NCBI RefSeq assembly: GCF_009755265.1
Contig: NZ_WPOO01000015.1
Coordinates: forward strand, 1-64,000
DNA: 64,000 nucleotides
Direction: 5' to 3'
DNA from: Adlercreutzia rubneri
GTDB taxonomy: Bacteria > Actinomycetota > Coriobacteriia > Coriobacteriales > Eggerthellaceae
Shown here: positions 25,576-34,629 of the stretch, in pieces
Position numbering within the stretch: position 1 is the stretch's first letter
How the letters are laid out: each line of letters begins with the position of its first letter
Program-made: the position numbers and the translations under genes
The notes under the pieces: model-generated
Told to the model about the DNA's origin: nothing
Database searches by the model: none
The model's input: only the letters and a program-made list of their open reading frames with translations

Positions 25576-27033
25576 GTGGGCATCGGAGAACAGGGGTCGG
25601 CGAGGGACCGCGCGACGGACAGTGCGGCGGCTGGTAAGGAGCGCCGGCCGGCCGTGCTGCGCAATTTCGACATTTCCTACATCGGGGTGTGCGCGCCGCA
25701 GATATGGATCTACTGCATCGCCCATCGCAGCGACGGGGCCCTCGGCGAGGTCGCGTTGGGCGTGCCTTTGTATTTGGCCCTTTCGGCGACGATGGCCGTC
25801 GTTATGATGCTGGTGCTGAGGGGGTGCGTGCCGAGTCTCCGGCGCCTCGCGTGGCCCTTGGCCGTTGTGCAGGGGCTTGCCAGCGTCGCTTTGGTGGTGC
25901 CGCTGCTCCCAGCATCACCCTCAGCTTCGATCTTTTATGCGGTCGCCGCCGCGCTCGCGGGCGCGGGCGTCGCGTGGCTCTATCTGCAATGGGCGCCGTT
26001 CTTCGCCAGCTCGGGAGCCAAAGATGTCATCGCCTGCGTGTTCATCGCCATGGCGGTAGGTTCCGCGTTGAAGGTGCCCCTCGATATGCTGCCGGCTCCC
26101 GCTGCGGCCATCGTGCTGGCGCTGCTTCCGGCCGTCTCGGTGGCCCTCGCGCGCCGCGCCGATGCCCGCCCCGTGCCCGCAGGGCGCGCGCCGCGCATGT
26201 TCCACGAGGTGAATCCCACGGCGATTCCCTGGAAGATTCTCTTCGGCGTGGCCGTCTACAGCTTTGCCATTGGGGCCGTGAAGGGTGTCCCCGTGCAATC
26301 CGACCCCGTGCCCTTCGTGGCGCTCACCGTTGTGCACCACGGCGTCGAGATCGTTCTTGCCGCAGCCATGCTGTGGTGGGTGCTCGTGCGCGGGCGGCTC
26401 ATTAACTTCTCGGGGCTGTGGCGCGCCGTGCTGCTGTTCACGGCGGCGGCGCTGTTCTTTCTGCCCGTGGCCGGCCCCGCGGCCGTGCCCTGGTTGCTTC
26501 TCGGCGCCGGTATCGCCCAAACCCTCGTGGTCATGCTGCTGTGGGCAATGCTCGCCGATGTGGCCCACCATTCCACGGCCTCGCCCCTCGTGATCTTCGC
26601 CTCGGGATGGCTCGCCTACTCGCTACCCTTGGCCCTGGGCGAGACGGCGGGCGCGCTCCTCGGGCAGTTGGAATCTCCTGCGATTGCCGTGACGGTGCTG
26701 GCCTATGTCGTCACGGTGACGGTGGTGCTGGCCTTGAACGACAGCGCCTTCGCGCAGCGGCGCATCTTCGCCGATCTGGACGTCGCCGCTCCGGTGCCTG
26801 CGGTCTTCGAAAGTTTGGATGCGGGCTGCGAGCGCCTCGGCGCCGAGTGCGGCCTCACGGTGCGCGAGGTGGAGGTGCTCCAGATGCTCGTGAAGGGCCG
26901 TTCCAAATCTTATATCGCCGAGACGCTGTTCATTTCCGAGAACACCGTGCGATCCCATTCGAAGCACATCTACCATAAGCTTGGCGTTCACTCCAAGCAA
27001 GAGGTGCTCGACTTGCTCGGTCTTGGCGACTGA
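25576..27033 (+). CDS. LuxR-type regulator with 12-helix membrane domain
   Basis: The 485-residue protein has about twelve hydrophobic helices from residue 30 to 390 and then a LuxR-type helix-turn-helix at the C-terminus (LTVREVEVLQMLVKGRSKS and SENTVRSHSKHIYHKL). This layout, an MFS-like sensor joined to a DNA-binding domain, is frequent in Eggerthellaceae. There it often adjoins genes for flavin reductases, as here (27288-29195). It presumably senses a ligand at the membrane and controls the reductase gene; that is inference from position. The start is a GTG after AAGGAGGG. The intervening 254 bases hold a short hairpin with TTTT. Confidence 0.85.
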   Translation: MGIGEQGSARDRATDSAAAGKERRPAVLRNFDISYIGVCAPQIWIYCIAHRSDGALGEVALGVPLYLALSATMAVVMMLVLRGCVPSLRRLAWPLAVVQGLASVALVVPLLPASPSASIFYAVAAALAGAGVAWLYLQWAPFFASSGAKDVIACVFIAMAVGSALKVPLDMLPAPAAAIVLALLPAVSVALARRADARPVPAGRAPRMFHEVNPTAIPWKILFGVAVYSFAIGAVKGVPVQSDPVPFVALTVVHHGVEIVLAAAMLWWVLVRGRLINFSGLWRAVLLFTAAALFFLPVAGPAAVPWLLLGAGIAQTLVVMLLWAMLADVAHHSTASPLVIFASGWLAYSLPLALGETAGALLGQLESPAIAVTVLAYVVTVTVVLALNDSAFAQRRIFADLDVAAPVPAVFESLDAGCERLGAECGLTVREVEVLQMLVKGRSKSYIAETLFISENTVRSHSKHIYHKLGVHSKQEVLDLLGLGD

Positions 27034-27058
27034 GATGCCGCCCCGCATCGTCCCCCCC

Positions 27059-27080
27059 GGCCGCCACGGTGCGGCCTTTT
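27059..27080 (+). terminator. Short terminator after the LuxR gene
   Basis: GGCCGC at 27059-27064 pairs with GCGGCC at 27071-27076, followed by TTTT. The stem is only six pairs, so termination may be partial. Confidence 0.5.
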
Positions 27081-27287
27081 CCTTCGACAACGCTTTCGGG
27101 TTTTGCCCGTATTCTCAATGAACTGGGGAAACGTCCGTATCACCCCCTTCGTGTCATAGGGGTTCTCCGCGAAAACACACCGTTCGTGTACTAGTCCGCC
27201 CGCCGGGCCGGGCCCTAGGATGGCCTCATCGGCGGCGAGCAGACGGCTCAACCGCCCAAGGACATAGGGAGACCCGAGGAGGACACC

Positions 27288-29195
27288 ATGAGCACTATGA
27301 TTCAGAACCCCAACGAGATCGAGGCCTTCACGCGTCGTCAGCGCGCCCTCGCCCGTATCCATCGCAACATCACGGAGAAGTTCCAGCTGAACCGCCGCCA
27401 GTTCATCAGCGGCAGCCTCGCCACCATGGCGCTCGCCGCGCTCGGTCTTTCCGGTTGCGCGCCGAAGACCCCGGCGGCCTCCACGGGCGATGCCGCGCCG
27501 GCCTTCACTCCCGGCACCTACGAGGCGACCGCTCAGGGCCGCAACGGCGAGATCAAAGTGTCGGTGACCTTCGAGGCCGACCGCGTCGCCTCCATCGAGG
27601 CCGACCACATGGAGAGCCGCAACATCGGCGATGCCGCCGTGCGCCTTCTGACCGACAACTACCTGGAGACCCAGAAGCTCTCCGTCGATACCGTGACCGG
27701 CGCCACCCTCACCTCCATGGCCTTCGCCACGGCCGTGGCCGAGTGCGCCGAGGCCGCGGGCGCCGACATGCGCGCCATCATGAAGGGCGACGCCTCCGTG
27801 AACGCTGCCGAGCCCATAAGCGATGAGGCCGACGTGGTCGTCATCGGCTCCGGCGGCGCGGCGCTGGCCGCCGCCGTGACGGCCGCCGAGGCGGGCAAGT
27901 CCGTCGTCATGCTTGAGAAGATGGACATCTACGGTGGCAACACCAACGCCGGCGAGGGCACGCTGAACGCGCCGGATCCGGAGCGCCAGGAGCCCATGGG
28001 CATCGAGGACTCGCCGGACTTCTACTACACCCAGACCTTCGAGGGCGGCGACTCGGCGGGCGACCCGGCCCTCGTGCGCATCCTCGCCGACAACGCGCTG
28101 GACGCCGTGCACTGGATGGAAGACCACGGCCTTGTCTACGAGAAGGAGGTCTTCACGGCCATCGGCGGCCTGTGGCAGCGCGGGCACGCGGTCGAGGTCG
28201 AGCGCAAGGGCGAGCAGGGCGGCAGCTACTACGTCTCCTGCCTGATGGACGCCGCCCAGGCCACGGGCAACTTCACCCTGTACACCGATGCGAAGATCGA
28301 AGAGCTCATCGTGGAAGGCGGCGCGGTCGTAGGCGTGCGCGGCACCCGTCCGTCCTCCGGCGAGGCCGTGGAAGTGCGCGGAAAGTCCGTGGTGCTCGCC
28401 ACGGGCGGCTATTCCCGCAACGCGGAGCTCGCCATGCAGTACGACAAGCGCGTGACCGAATCGATGCCCTCCTCTAACGTGTGCTCCTCCACCGGCGACG
28501 GCCTGGCTTTGGCCGAGGCCGCCGGCGCGGGGCTGCGCAACATGGAACTCGTGCAGATTCACCCCTTGGGCGACCCGCAGAACGGCGGCGTGGCCACCTT
28601 CGTGGGCAACTGGCTGGGTGTGGAGGACTACGTGATGGTCAACGACGATGCCGTCCGCTTCGTCCGCGAGGACGAGCGCCGCGACACCATCGCCGATGCC
28701 ATCCTGGAGCAGCCGAACGACGAGATGTGGCTTCTGGTGGATTCCACGAACATCAAGGACGACCGCTTGGAGGAGATCGCCGACCTGGTGGCGAAGGGCC
28801 ACAGCTTCAAGGCCGACACCATCGAGGACTTGGCGACCCAGATCGGCGTGGATCCCTCGACGCTCGCCGAGACCATCGAGGGCTACAACGCCTGCGTGGC
28901 CGCCGGCAAGGACACGCAGATCGCGCCCGGCAAGGAACTTTTGGGCGACGCGGTGTCCGATCCCTCCTTCTACGCCTCCAAGCGCATCCCGACCATCCAC
29001 TACACCATGGGCGGCGTGTGCATTAGTCCCGAGGCGCAGGTGCTCACCGCTGCGGGCGAGGCCATTCCCGGCCTGTTCGCCGCTGGCGAGGTGACCGGCG
29101 GCGTGCAGGGGGCCAACCGCCTGGGCGGCAACTCCTACACCGATCTGATCGTGTTCGGCCGCATCGCCGGCGCCTCGGCCGCCGCTGCCGCCTAA
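27288..29195 (+). CDS. Tat-exported FMN-binding/FAD-dependent reductase (fumarate reductase-like)
   Basis: The 635-residue flavoprotein carries a Tat signal: twin arginines at 36-37 in NRRQFISG, a hydrophobic stretch, then LSGC with a possible lipidated cysteine at 57. An FMN-binding domain at about 75-165 has DTVTGAT at 134-140, the ApbE flavinylation motif with threonine 140 as attachment site. The FAD domain begins at ADVVVIGSGGAALAAA (182). Residues typical of the fumarate/urocanate reductase active site are H425 in QIHPLG, R464/R465 in DERRDT and H571 in HYTMGG. It likely reduces an enoate-type acceptor outside the membrane as respiration; no haem motif (CxxCH) is present. A GAGGAGG site precedes the ATG. 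Confidence 0.88.
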   Translation: MSTMIQNPNEIEAFTRRQRALARIHRNITEKFQLNRRQFISGSLATMALAALGLSGCAPKTPAASTGDAAPAFTPGTYEATAQGRNGEIKVSVTFEADRVASIEADHMESRNIGDAAVRLLTDNYLETQKLSVDTVTGATLTSMAFATAVAECAEAAGADMRAIMKGDASVNAAEPISDEADVVVIGSGGAALAAAVTAAEAGKSVVMLEKMDIYGGNTNAGEGTLNAPDPERQEPMGIEDSPDFYYTQTFEGGDSAGDPALVRILADNALDAVHWMEDHGLVYEKEVFTAIGGLWQRGHAVEVERKGEQGGSYYVSCLMDAAQATGNFTLYTDAKIEELIVEGGAVVGVRGTRPSSGEAVEVRGKSVVLATGGYSRNAELAMQYDKRVTESMPSSNVCSSTGDGLALAEAAGAGLRNMELVQIHPLGDPQNGGVATFVGNWLGVEDYVMVNDDAVRFVREDERRDTIADAILEQPNDEMWLLVDSTNIKDDRLEEIADLVAKGHSFKADTIEDLATQIGVDPSTLAETIEGYNACVAAGKDTQIAPGKELLGDAVSDPSFYASKRIPTIHYTMGGVCISPEAQVLTAAGEAIPGLFAAGEVTGGVQGANRLGGNSYTDLIVFGRIAGASAAAAA

Positions 29196-29220
29196 GATCC
29201 CTGCGCCCCTCCTCTTTTGA

Positions 29221-29254
29221 GCCCCGCGACGTCCCCCTCCCTCCGTCGCGGGGC
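29221..29254 (+). other. Hairpin after the flavin reductase gene
   Basis: GCCCCGCGACG at 29221-29231 pairs perfectly with 29244-29254. There is no T-run, so it may protect the message end or act as a Rho-dependent stop. Confidence 0.5.
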
Positions 29255-29322
29255 CCGCTGTCGTTCATCGGCGGTTTCTGTGGGTTTGGAAAGCGGCGCG
29301 ATGATGAGGGCGCGCGGTGCGC

Positions 29323-29328
29323 TACACT
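29323..29328 (+). promoter_or_regulatory. -10 element directly before the M50 protease gene
   Basis: TACACT ends eight bases before the ATG at 29337 and there is no Shine-Dalgarno sequence between. Transcription from it would start at or next to the A of the start codon. Confidence 0.45.
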
Positions 29329-29336
29329 TATGCGCT

Positions 29337-30017
29337 ATGGTTAACATTCCCTACATCATCTGCTCGGTGCTGAGCTTCATCCCGGCCCTCGTGCTGCATG
29401 AGGTGGCCCACGGCTTTGCGGCCTACAAGCTGGGCGATCCCACGGCTAAGCGCTCCGGACGCCTTTCGCTGAACCCGCTCAAGCACATCGACCCCTTCGG
29501 CACGGTCATTCTGCCGCTTCTGCTCATGGTCATGGGCTGGCCGGTGTTCGGCTACGCGAAGCCGGTGCCCTACAATCCGCGCTACTTCAAGGACCCGCGC
29601 CGCGACGACGTCATCGTGGGCTTGGCCGGCCCGTCCGCCAACCTCGCCATGGCCGCGCTCGCCGCAGCGGTGGCCTGGGGCTGCTCGGGGCTCGTCGCCA
29701 ACCCCGCCTTCGCCAACAACGAGCTGTTCGCCTACTTCTACGTGATGTTCTTGCCCACGTTCGCTCTCATCAACCTGTACCTTATGTTCTTCAACCTGCT
29801 GCCTATTCCGCCGCTGGACGGCTCCTCCATCTTCGCCATCCTGCTGCCGCCGAAGTACCTGCCGAAGTACTACCAGATCCAGCAGTACGCCTTCCCCGTG
29901 TTCATGATCGCCATCGTGGTGCTGCCCTACGTGTTCAACTTCAACCCGTTCTCGTGGTATCTGGGGGTCACGGCCGGCAATCTGTTCGATTTCATGTTCC
30001 CGCCGTTTTTCTCCTAA
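29337..30017 (+). CDS. Site-2 protease family (M50) membrane metallopeptidase
   Basis: The 226-residue integral membrane protein has the zinc motif HEVAHG at 21-26 and the third ligand in NLLPIPPLDG with the aspartate at 161. It lacks a PDZ domain and is of the short YwhC/M50 type. It comes before scpA, scpB and rluB in the same direction, a gene order also seen in many Gram-positive genomes. Its substrate is unknown. The ATG has no ribosome-binding site and lies eight bases after a -10 box, so the message may be leaderless. Confidence 0.88.
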   Translation: MVNIPYIICSVLSFIPALVLHEVAHGFAAYKLGDPTAKRSGRLSLNPLKHIDPFGTVILPLLLMVMGWPVFGYAKPVPYNPRYFKDPRRDDVIVGLAGPSANLAMAALAAAVAWGCSGLVANPAFANNELFAYFYVMFLPTFALINLYLMFFNLLPIPPLDGSSIFAILLPPKYLPKYYQIQQYAFPVFMIAIVVLPYVFNFNPFSWYLGVTAGNLFDFMFPPFFS

Positions 30018-30032
30018 GAGACGGCGCCGCCC

Positions 30033-30824
30033 ATGTCCTACAAAGTCCGCATCGACAGCTTCGAGGGCCCCTTCGACCTGCTGCTTTACCTCGTGAGCCG
30101 CCAGAAGGTGGATATCGGCGCTATCTCCATCACCGAGATCGCCGACCAGTACCTCGCCGAGGTGTCGCGCATGGAGACCCTCGATCTGGACGTGGCGAGC
30201 GACTTTTTGCTGGTGGCCTCTACGCTGCTCGAGATCAAGGCCCAAAGCCTCATCCCGCGCGAGCGCGACGAGCTTGACGACGACTTGGCGGAGCTCGCGC
30301 CTTCCGAGGCCCGCGATATGCTGGTCGAGCGCCTCATGGAATACAAGAAGTTCAAGAACGCCGCCGCGGTGCTCCACAACCGCTTCATAGCCGAGGGTCG
30401 CATGCACACGCGCCCCTTCGGCCCCGATGCCGACTTCCTCGGCCTCATGCCCGACTTCCTGGAAGGGGTGTCGCTGGACGCGCTGGCCTACCAGGCGGCC
30501 GCGGCCCTGGCCCGCCGCGAGGTGTTCCTGCTGGAAAGCGAGCACATTGCCGCCAAGCCCATTCCCGTGGAGGTGCACGTGCGCGCCATTCATCAGCGCA
30601 TTCGCACGGCCAAGCACCTGCGTTTCTCGCAGCTTGTGGGCCCGGGCACCCCCAAGGATGTGGCGGTAGTGACGTTTCTGGCCATCCTCGAGCTGTACAA
30701 GCGCGTCATGGTGAGGCTCGAGCAGGACGAGCTGTTCGGCGATATCGCGATCGACTACATCGAGGGTTCGGGCGATTTGCGTTTGGAAGGCGACGACGCC
30801 CTCACGTCGGTGGGGGAGGAGTAG
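30033..30824 (+). CDS. scpA: Segregation and condensation protein A
   Basis: The 263-residue kleisin subunit bridges the SMC ATPase heads and helps compact and separate the chromosome. The N-terminal signature FEGPFDLLLYLV and the IKAQSLIPR segment are present, and the C-terminal winged-helix (VVTFLAILELYKR) closes the protein. It begins 15 bases after the protease stop and is followed by scpB after six bases, its partner in the SMC-ScpAB complex. Confidence 0.95.
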   Translation: MSYKVRIDSFEGPFDLLLYLVSRQKVDIGAISITEIADQYLAEVSRMETLDLDVASDFLLVASTLLEIKAQSLIPRERDELDDDLAELAPSEARDMLVERLMEYKKFKNAAAVLHNRFIAEGRMHTRPFGPDADFLGLMPDFLEGVSLDALAYQAAAALARREVFLLESEHIAAKPIPVEVHVRAIHQRIRTAKHLRFSQLVGPGTPKDVAVVTFLAILELYKRVMVRLEQDELFGDIAIDYIEGSGDLRLEGDDALTSVGEE

Positions 30825-30830
30825 AGGCAC

Positions 30831-31811
30831 ATGTTTCAAGGATTGCAGGAAGACCAGCTGGCGGGCGCCCTGGAGGCGATGCTCTTCGTGACCGACGAGC
30901 CCGTGGGTACCATCGCGCTTGCCGAGATGCTCGAGTGCGAGGTGGGCGCAGTGGAGGCGGCGCTCGTGCGGCTACGGGACGATCTGGAGGCCCGCGGCTC
31001 CGGCATCCAGCTGCGCGAAGTGGCCGGCGGCTGGCGTTTGTTCACGCATCCGGCCTACCACGAGCTCATCGAGAAGTACGTGCTGTCCTGGGACACGCGC
31101 AAGCTTTCCGCGGCGGCCATGGAGACGCTGGCCATCGTGGCCTATACCCAGCCGGTGACCCGTGCCGGGGTGGCCTCGGTACGCGGCGTGAACTCCGATA
31201 GTTCCATCAACTCGCTGGTGGAGAAGGGGCTCGTGCGCGAGGTGGGTACAGAAGACGCGCCGGGCAACCCGGTGCTCTACGGCACGACTCGGGGCTTTCT
31301 GGAGAAGTTTGGTCTGCGCAGCCCTGCCGACCTGCCCGATTTGGCCGATTTCGCGCCCGATGCGGAGACGCGTCGGCTCATCACGGAGCGGTTGTCGGCC
31401 ACGCGCAAGGACGCGGTTGTCTCCGACGAGCAGGCCCGCACCATGGCCCGCGCGCTCATGGGGGAGGACTTCGAGGCCGACGACGGCGAGGCCATGCTAA
31501 CTGACGAGGAGCTGGCCCAGGGCACGGATGCGGCGGCCGAGGTGCTCGCGGACGCCCTGGAGGAGGAGCGCGGTGAGGAAGCGGCAGCGATAGCAGCTGG
31601 TCGAGCGAAGATCGAGGACGACGAGGCTGCCGAGGCTGCTGGGGGTGGAGAGGATGCCGGAGCTGCCCGTATCGCCGTGCCCGGCGCTGCCGCCGACGCG
31701 CTCGGCACCGCAGACGCCGACGCCATGTTCGCTCGCGCCATCGCATCCACGCTAGGCGTCGTCGACAAGATCGACTTCGACTCCCTCGTCTTCGAGACCG
31801 ACGACGAGTAG
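30831..31811 (+). CDS. scpB: Segregation and condensation protein B
   Basis: The 326-residue protein has the two winged-helix domains of ScpB in residues 1-170 (AMLFVTDEPV, and AAMETLAIVAYTQPVTRAGV in the second). The core ends with YGTTRGFLEKFGL. About 140 extra residues follow, rich in Ala, Glu and Asp, which are not part of the normal fold; typical ScpB proteins are about 180-220 residues. This tail is acidic and probably disordered. ScpB dimers bind the kleisin ScpA. Confidence 0.93.
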   Translation: MFQGLQEDQLAGALEAMLFVTDEPVGTIALAEMLECEVGAVEAALVRLRDDLEARGSGIQLREVAGGWRLFTHPAYHELIEKYVLSWDTRKLSAAAMETLAIVAYTQPVTRAGVASVRGVNSDSSINSLVEKGLVREVGTEDAPGNPVLYGTTRGFLEKFGLRSPADLPDLADFAPDAETRRLITERLSATRKDAVVSDEQARTMARALMGEDFEADDGEAMLTDEELAQGTDAAAEVLADALEEERGEEAAAIAAGRAKIEDDEAAEAAGGGEDAGAARIAVPGAAADALGTADADAMFARAIASTLGVVDKIDFDSLVFETDDE

Positions 31812-31821
31812 GTCCCCTGCC

Positions 31822-32649
31822 ATGGCCGAAATGAGGTTGCAGAAGTTTCTGGCCCGGGCCGGGGTGGCCTCGCGGCGCCATGCCGAGGAACTGATCGTGG
31901 CTGGTCGCGTGACCGTGAACGGCGCGCGGGTGACCGAGATGGGCGTGAAGGTTGATCCTGCTGCGGACATGGTGGCCGTGGACGGCGCGCCCGTCGCGCT
32001 GCCCGAGGAGAACGCCACGTTCCTGCTGCACAAGCCCGCCGGCTATGTGACCACCATGAGCGATCCCCAGGGACGTCCCACCGTGGCTGCGCTCATGGCC
32101 GACGAGCTGCTTGCCCATCCGGGGCTTTTCCCCGTGGGGCGGCTGGACACCGACACCACGGGGCTTCTGCTGTTCACCGACGACGGACAGCTGGGCCATG
32201 GCCTTCTGCACCCGCGACGCCATGTGGAGAAGACGTATCTGGCCCTGGTGGAAGGGGTGCCCGACGCGGGCGACGTGCGGCGCTTGCGCGAAGGGGTTCT
32301 GCTGGATGACGGCCCCACGCTGCCGGCGGCCGTGCGCGTGCTCGAGGGCGCCGACGCCTGCCGGGCCGCGCAGCTTATCGGCGAGGGGGCCGGAGCCAGC
32401 GGGTACCGCCAGCGCCACGGGGGCAAGCGCGGCCGCGACGCGCTGGCCGCCAGGGGATCTTACGTGGAAGTGCGCCTGCGCGAGGGCCGCAACCGCCAAG
32501 TGCGTCGCATGCTGGAAGCCGTGGGGCATCCGGTGATCGCCCTGCACCGCGAGGCCTTCGGCCCGCTCGTCCTGGGGGATCTGCCCCGGGGCGCCTCGCG
32601 TCCGCTCGCGGAAGAGGAAGTGGCGCGCCTCAAGGAACTCGCGTCCTAG
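31822..32649 (+). CDS. rluB: rRNA/tRNA pseudouridine synthase (RluB/RsuA family)
   Basis: The 275-residue enzyme starts with an S4 RNA-binding domain (MRLQKFLARAGVASRRHAEE) and continues with a pseudouridine synthase domain containing VGRLDTDTTG with the catalytic aspartate at 109. The C-terminal EGRNRQVRRMLEAVGHPV motif is typical of the RsuA/RluB/E/F branch. A segment of about 30 residues rich in Gly, Arg and Ala (near 185-215) interrupts the domain compared with the usual length. It ends the protease-scp cluster. RluB modifies 23S rRNA; the exact site is inferred. Confidence 0.88.
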   Translation: MAEMRLQKFLARAGVASRRHAEELIVAGRVTVNGARVTEMGVKVDPAADMVAVDGAPVALPEENATFLLHKPAGYVTTMSDPQGRPTVAALMADELLAHPGLFPVGRLDTDTTGLLLFTDDGQLGHGLLHPRRHVEKTYLALVEGVPDAGDVRRLREGVLLDDGPTLPAAVRVLEGADACRAAQLIGEGAGASGYRQRHGGKRGRDALAARGSYVEVRLREGRNRQVRRMLEAVGHPVIALHREAFGPLVLGDLPRGASRPLAEEEVARLKELAS

Positions 32650-32866
32650 CCCGGATGCCGGCGAGGGCTTGGTTTGGCCCATGTTCCGGCGTCTGCGAGT
32701 ATCTGAGCCGATCCGCGTCCCGGCGCGATCCGCGACGCGCGCCAACGTCGACCTCTTGTCGGGGCGCGGGTCGCAGCCGGCTTTCTTATAGATCGCAAGA
32801 ATGGCAGTATCGGCAAATCTGATCGAAATCACCAACATTTTGGGATGCCGCGTCGGCGTCAGCGCT

Positions 32867-32872
32867 TATAAT
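32867..32872 (+). promoter_or_regulatory. -10 element of the pantothenate operon
   Basis: A perfect TATAAT lies 67 bases before panB in a 290-base gap that holds no gene. No well-spaced -35 is evident (TTGGGA at 32840 would need 21 bases). Confidence 0.55.
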
Positions 32873-32939
32873 ACGCGCCAGTGAAGGATACCGTTGCACC
32901 CGGGAAGGCTCGGGGCGACAGGATCGAAAGGAAGTAACC

Positions 32940-33764
32940 ATGAGTGTTACCGTATCGACGTTTCTCAAAATGAAGGCCGAGGGCAAGAAGATCTCGATGA
33001 TCACCGCCTACGACTACACCACGGCACGGCTCGTGGACGAGTCCGGCATTGATTCCATCCTCGTCGGCGACTCGCTCGGCAACGTCATGCTCGGTCTGGG
33101 CGACACCGTATCGGTGACGATGGAGGACATGATCCACCACGGGGCCGCTGTGGCCCGCGGCACGAAGAACGCGCTCGTCGTCGTCGATATGCCCTTCATG
33201 TCGTATCAGTCCAGCGTCTACGACGCGGTGGTGAACGCCGGCCGCCTCATGAAGGAGGCGCGCGCCAACGCCGTGAAGCTGGAAGGCGGTGTGGAAGTGG
33301 CGGACCGCATCCGTGCCATCGTCGACTGCCAGATCCCCGTGTGCGCCCATATCGGGCTCACGCCCCAGGGCATCAACGCGCTGGGCGGCTTCAAGGTGCA
33401 GGGCAAGACGGCCGATTCGGCCCGCAAGCTTCTGGAGGATGCCCATGCCGTGGAGGAGGCCGGCGCCTTCGCCGTGGTCCTCGAGGCCATTCCCGCCGAG
33501 CTCGCCGAACGCGTGTCGGCGGAGCTGACCATCCCCACCATCGGTATCGGCGCCGGCGCGGGCTGCGACGGCCAGGTGCTCGTGAACCAGGACATGCTCG
33601 GCATGTTCCACGACTTCACGCCGAAGTTCGTGCGCCGCTTCGCCGAGGTGGGCGACGTCATGCTCGAGGCCTACCGCGCCTACGACGCCGCTGTGAAGGA
33701 CGGCTCGTTCCCCGCCGCCGAGCACACCTACGCCGCCCCCGCGGGCGTGCTGGAAAACCTCTAG
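32940..33764 (+). CDS. panB: 3-methyl-2-oxobutanoate hydroxymethyltransferase
   Basis: The 274-residue enzyme makes ketopantoate from 2-oxoisovalerate and methylene-tetrahydrofolate, the first committed step to pantothenate and CoA. Signatures: ITAYDYTTARLVDESGID at about 20-37, LVGDSLGNVMLG with the metal-binding aspartate, and IPTIGIGAGAGCDGQVLV. AAAGGAAG precedes the ATG. It is followed closely by panC and panD. Confidence 0.97.
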   Translation: MSVTVSTFLKMKAEGKKISMITAYDYTTARLVDESGIDSILVGDSLGNVMLGLGDTVSVTMEDMIHHGAAVARGTKNALVVVDMPFMSYQSSVYDAVVNAGRLMKEARANAVKLEGGVEVADRIRAIVDCQIPVCAHIGLTPQGINALGGFKVQGKTADSARKLLEDAHAVEEAGAFAVVLEAIPAELAERVSAELTIPTIGIGAGAGCDGQVLVNQDMLGMFHDFTPKFVRRFAEVGDVMLEAYRAYDAAVKDGSFPAAEHTYAAPAGVLENL

Positions 33765-33774
33765 GAGGCCGGCC

Positions 33775-34626
33775 ATGGAGATCATTCGCACTGTTGCGGA
33801 CATGAAGGCCCGCGCGGCCGCCTGGAAGGCCGAGGGGCTCTCCATCGGGCTCGTGCCCACCATGGGGTCGCTGCACGAGGGCCACGAGAGCCTCATGGAC
33901 GCCGCCCGCGCGGCGAGCGACCGCGTCGTCGTCTCGGTATTCGTCAACCCCATCCAGTTCGGACCGGGCGAGGACTACGAGGCCTACCCGCGCGATCTCG
34001 AGCGCGATGCGCGCATCTGCGAGCGCCACGGCGTCGACGTCGTCTTCCACCCGGAAGTGGACGACATGTACGCCCCGGCCCACAACACCTTCGTGGTCAT
34101 GGAAACGCTCACCGACTCGCTGTGCGGCGCCTCGCGCCCGGGGCACTTCCGCGGCGTGTGCACGGTGGTCACGAAGCTCTTCAACATCGTGCAGCCGCAT
34201 CGCGCCTTCTTCGGGCAGAAGGACGCCCAGCAGCTCGCCATCATCAAGCGCATGGTGGCCGACTTGAACATGAACGTGACCGTCGTCGGCTGTCCCATCG
34301 TGCGCGAGGCCGACGGTCTGGCCAAAAGCTCGCGCAACGCCTACCTGAGCGCGGAGGAGCGCCAGGCGGCTCTCGTGCTGTCGCGGGCCATCTTCGCCGG
34401 GAAGGCGGCCGTGGAGGCGGGGGAGCGCGACGCCGCGGCGCTCAAGGCGCTCATGGGCGGCATCATCGAGGCCGAGCCGCTCGCGCGCATCGATTACGTG
34501 GAAGTCGTCGACGGTGTGACCATGCAGCCGACCGACGCCATCGGCGCCATGGCGCTCGTGGCCATGGCCGTCTACATCGGGAGCACGCGCCTCATCGACA
34601 ACTTCCTGTACGAGGAAGGGGAGTAG
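33775..34626 (+). CDS. panC: Pantothenate synthetase
   Basis: The 283-residue ligase joins pantoate and beta-alanine using ATP. The nucleotide-binding VPTMGSLHEGH at about 23-33, the VNPIQFGPGEDYEAYPR segment and FFGQKDAQQL are clear. It starts ten bases after panB and ends three bases before panD, so the three genes are one operon. Confidence 0.97.
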   Translation: MEIIRTVADMKARAAAWKAEGLSIGLVPTMGSLHEGHESLMDAARAASDRVVVSVFVNPIQFGPGEDYEAYPRDLERDARICERHGVDVVFHPEVDDMYAPAHNTFVVMETLTDSLCGASRPGHFRGVCTVVTKLFNIVQPHRAFFGQKDAQQLAIIKRMVADLNMNVTVVGCPIVREADGLAKSSRNAYLSAEERQAALVLSRAIFAGKAAVEAGERDAAALKALMGGIIEAEPLARIDYVEVVDGVTMQPTDAIGAMALVAMAVYIGSTRLIDNFLYEEGE

Positions 34627-34629
34627 CCC

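Noticed and set aside
27121..27287. Possible operator or riboswitch upstream of the flavin reductase
   Set aside because: Only a short CCCCT/AGGGG pairing is visible; nothing matches a known riboswitch class.
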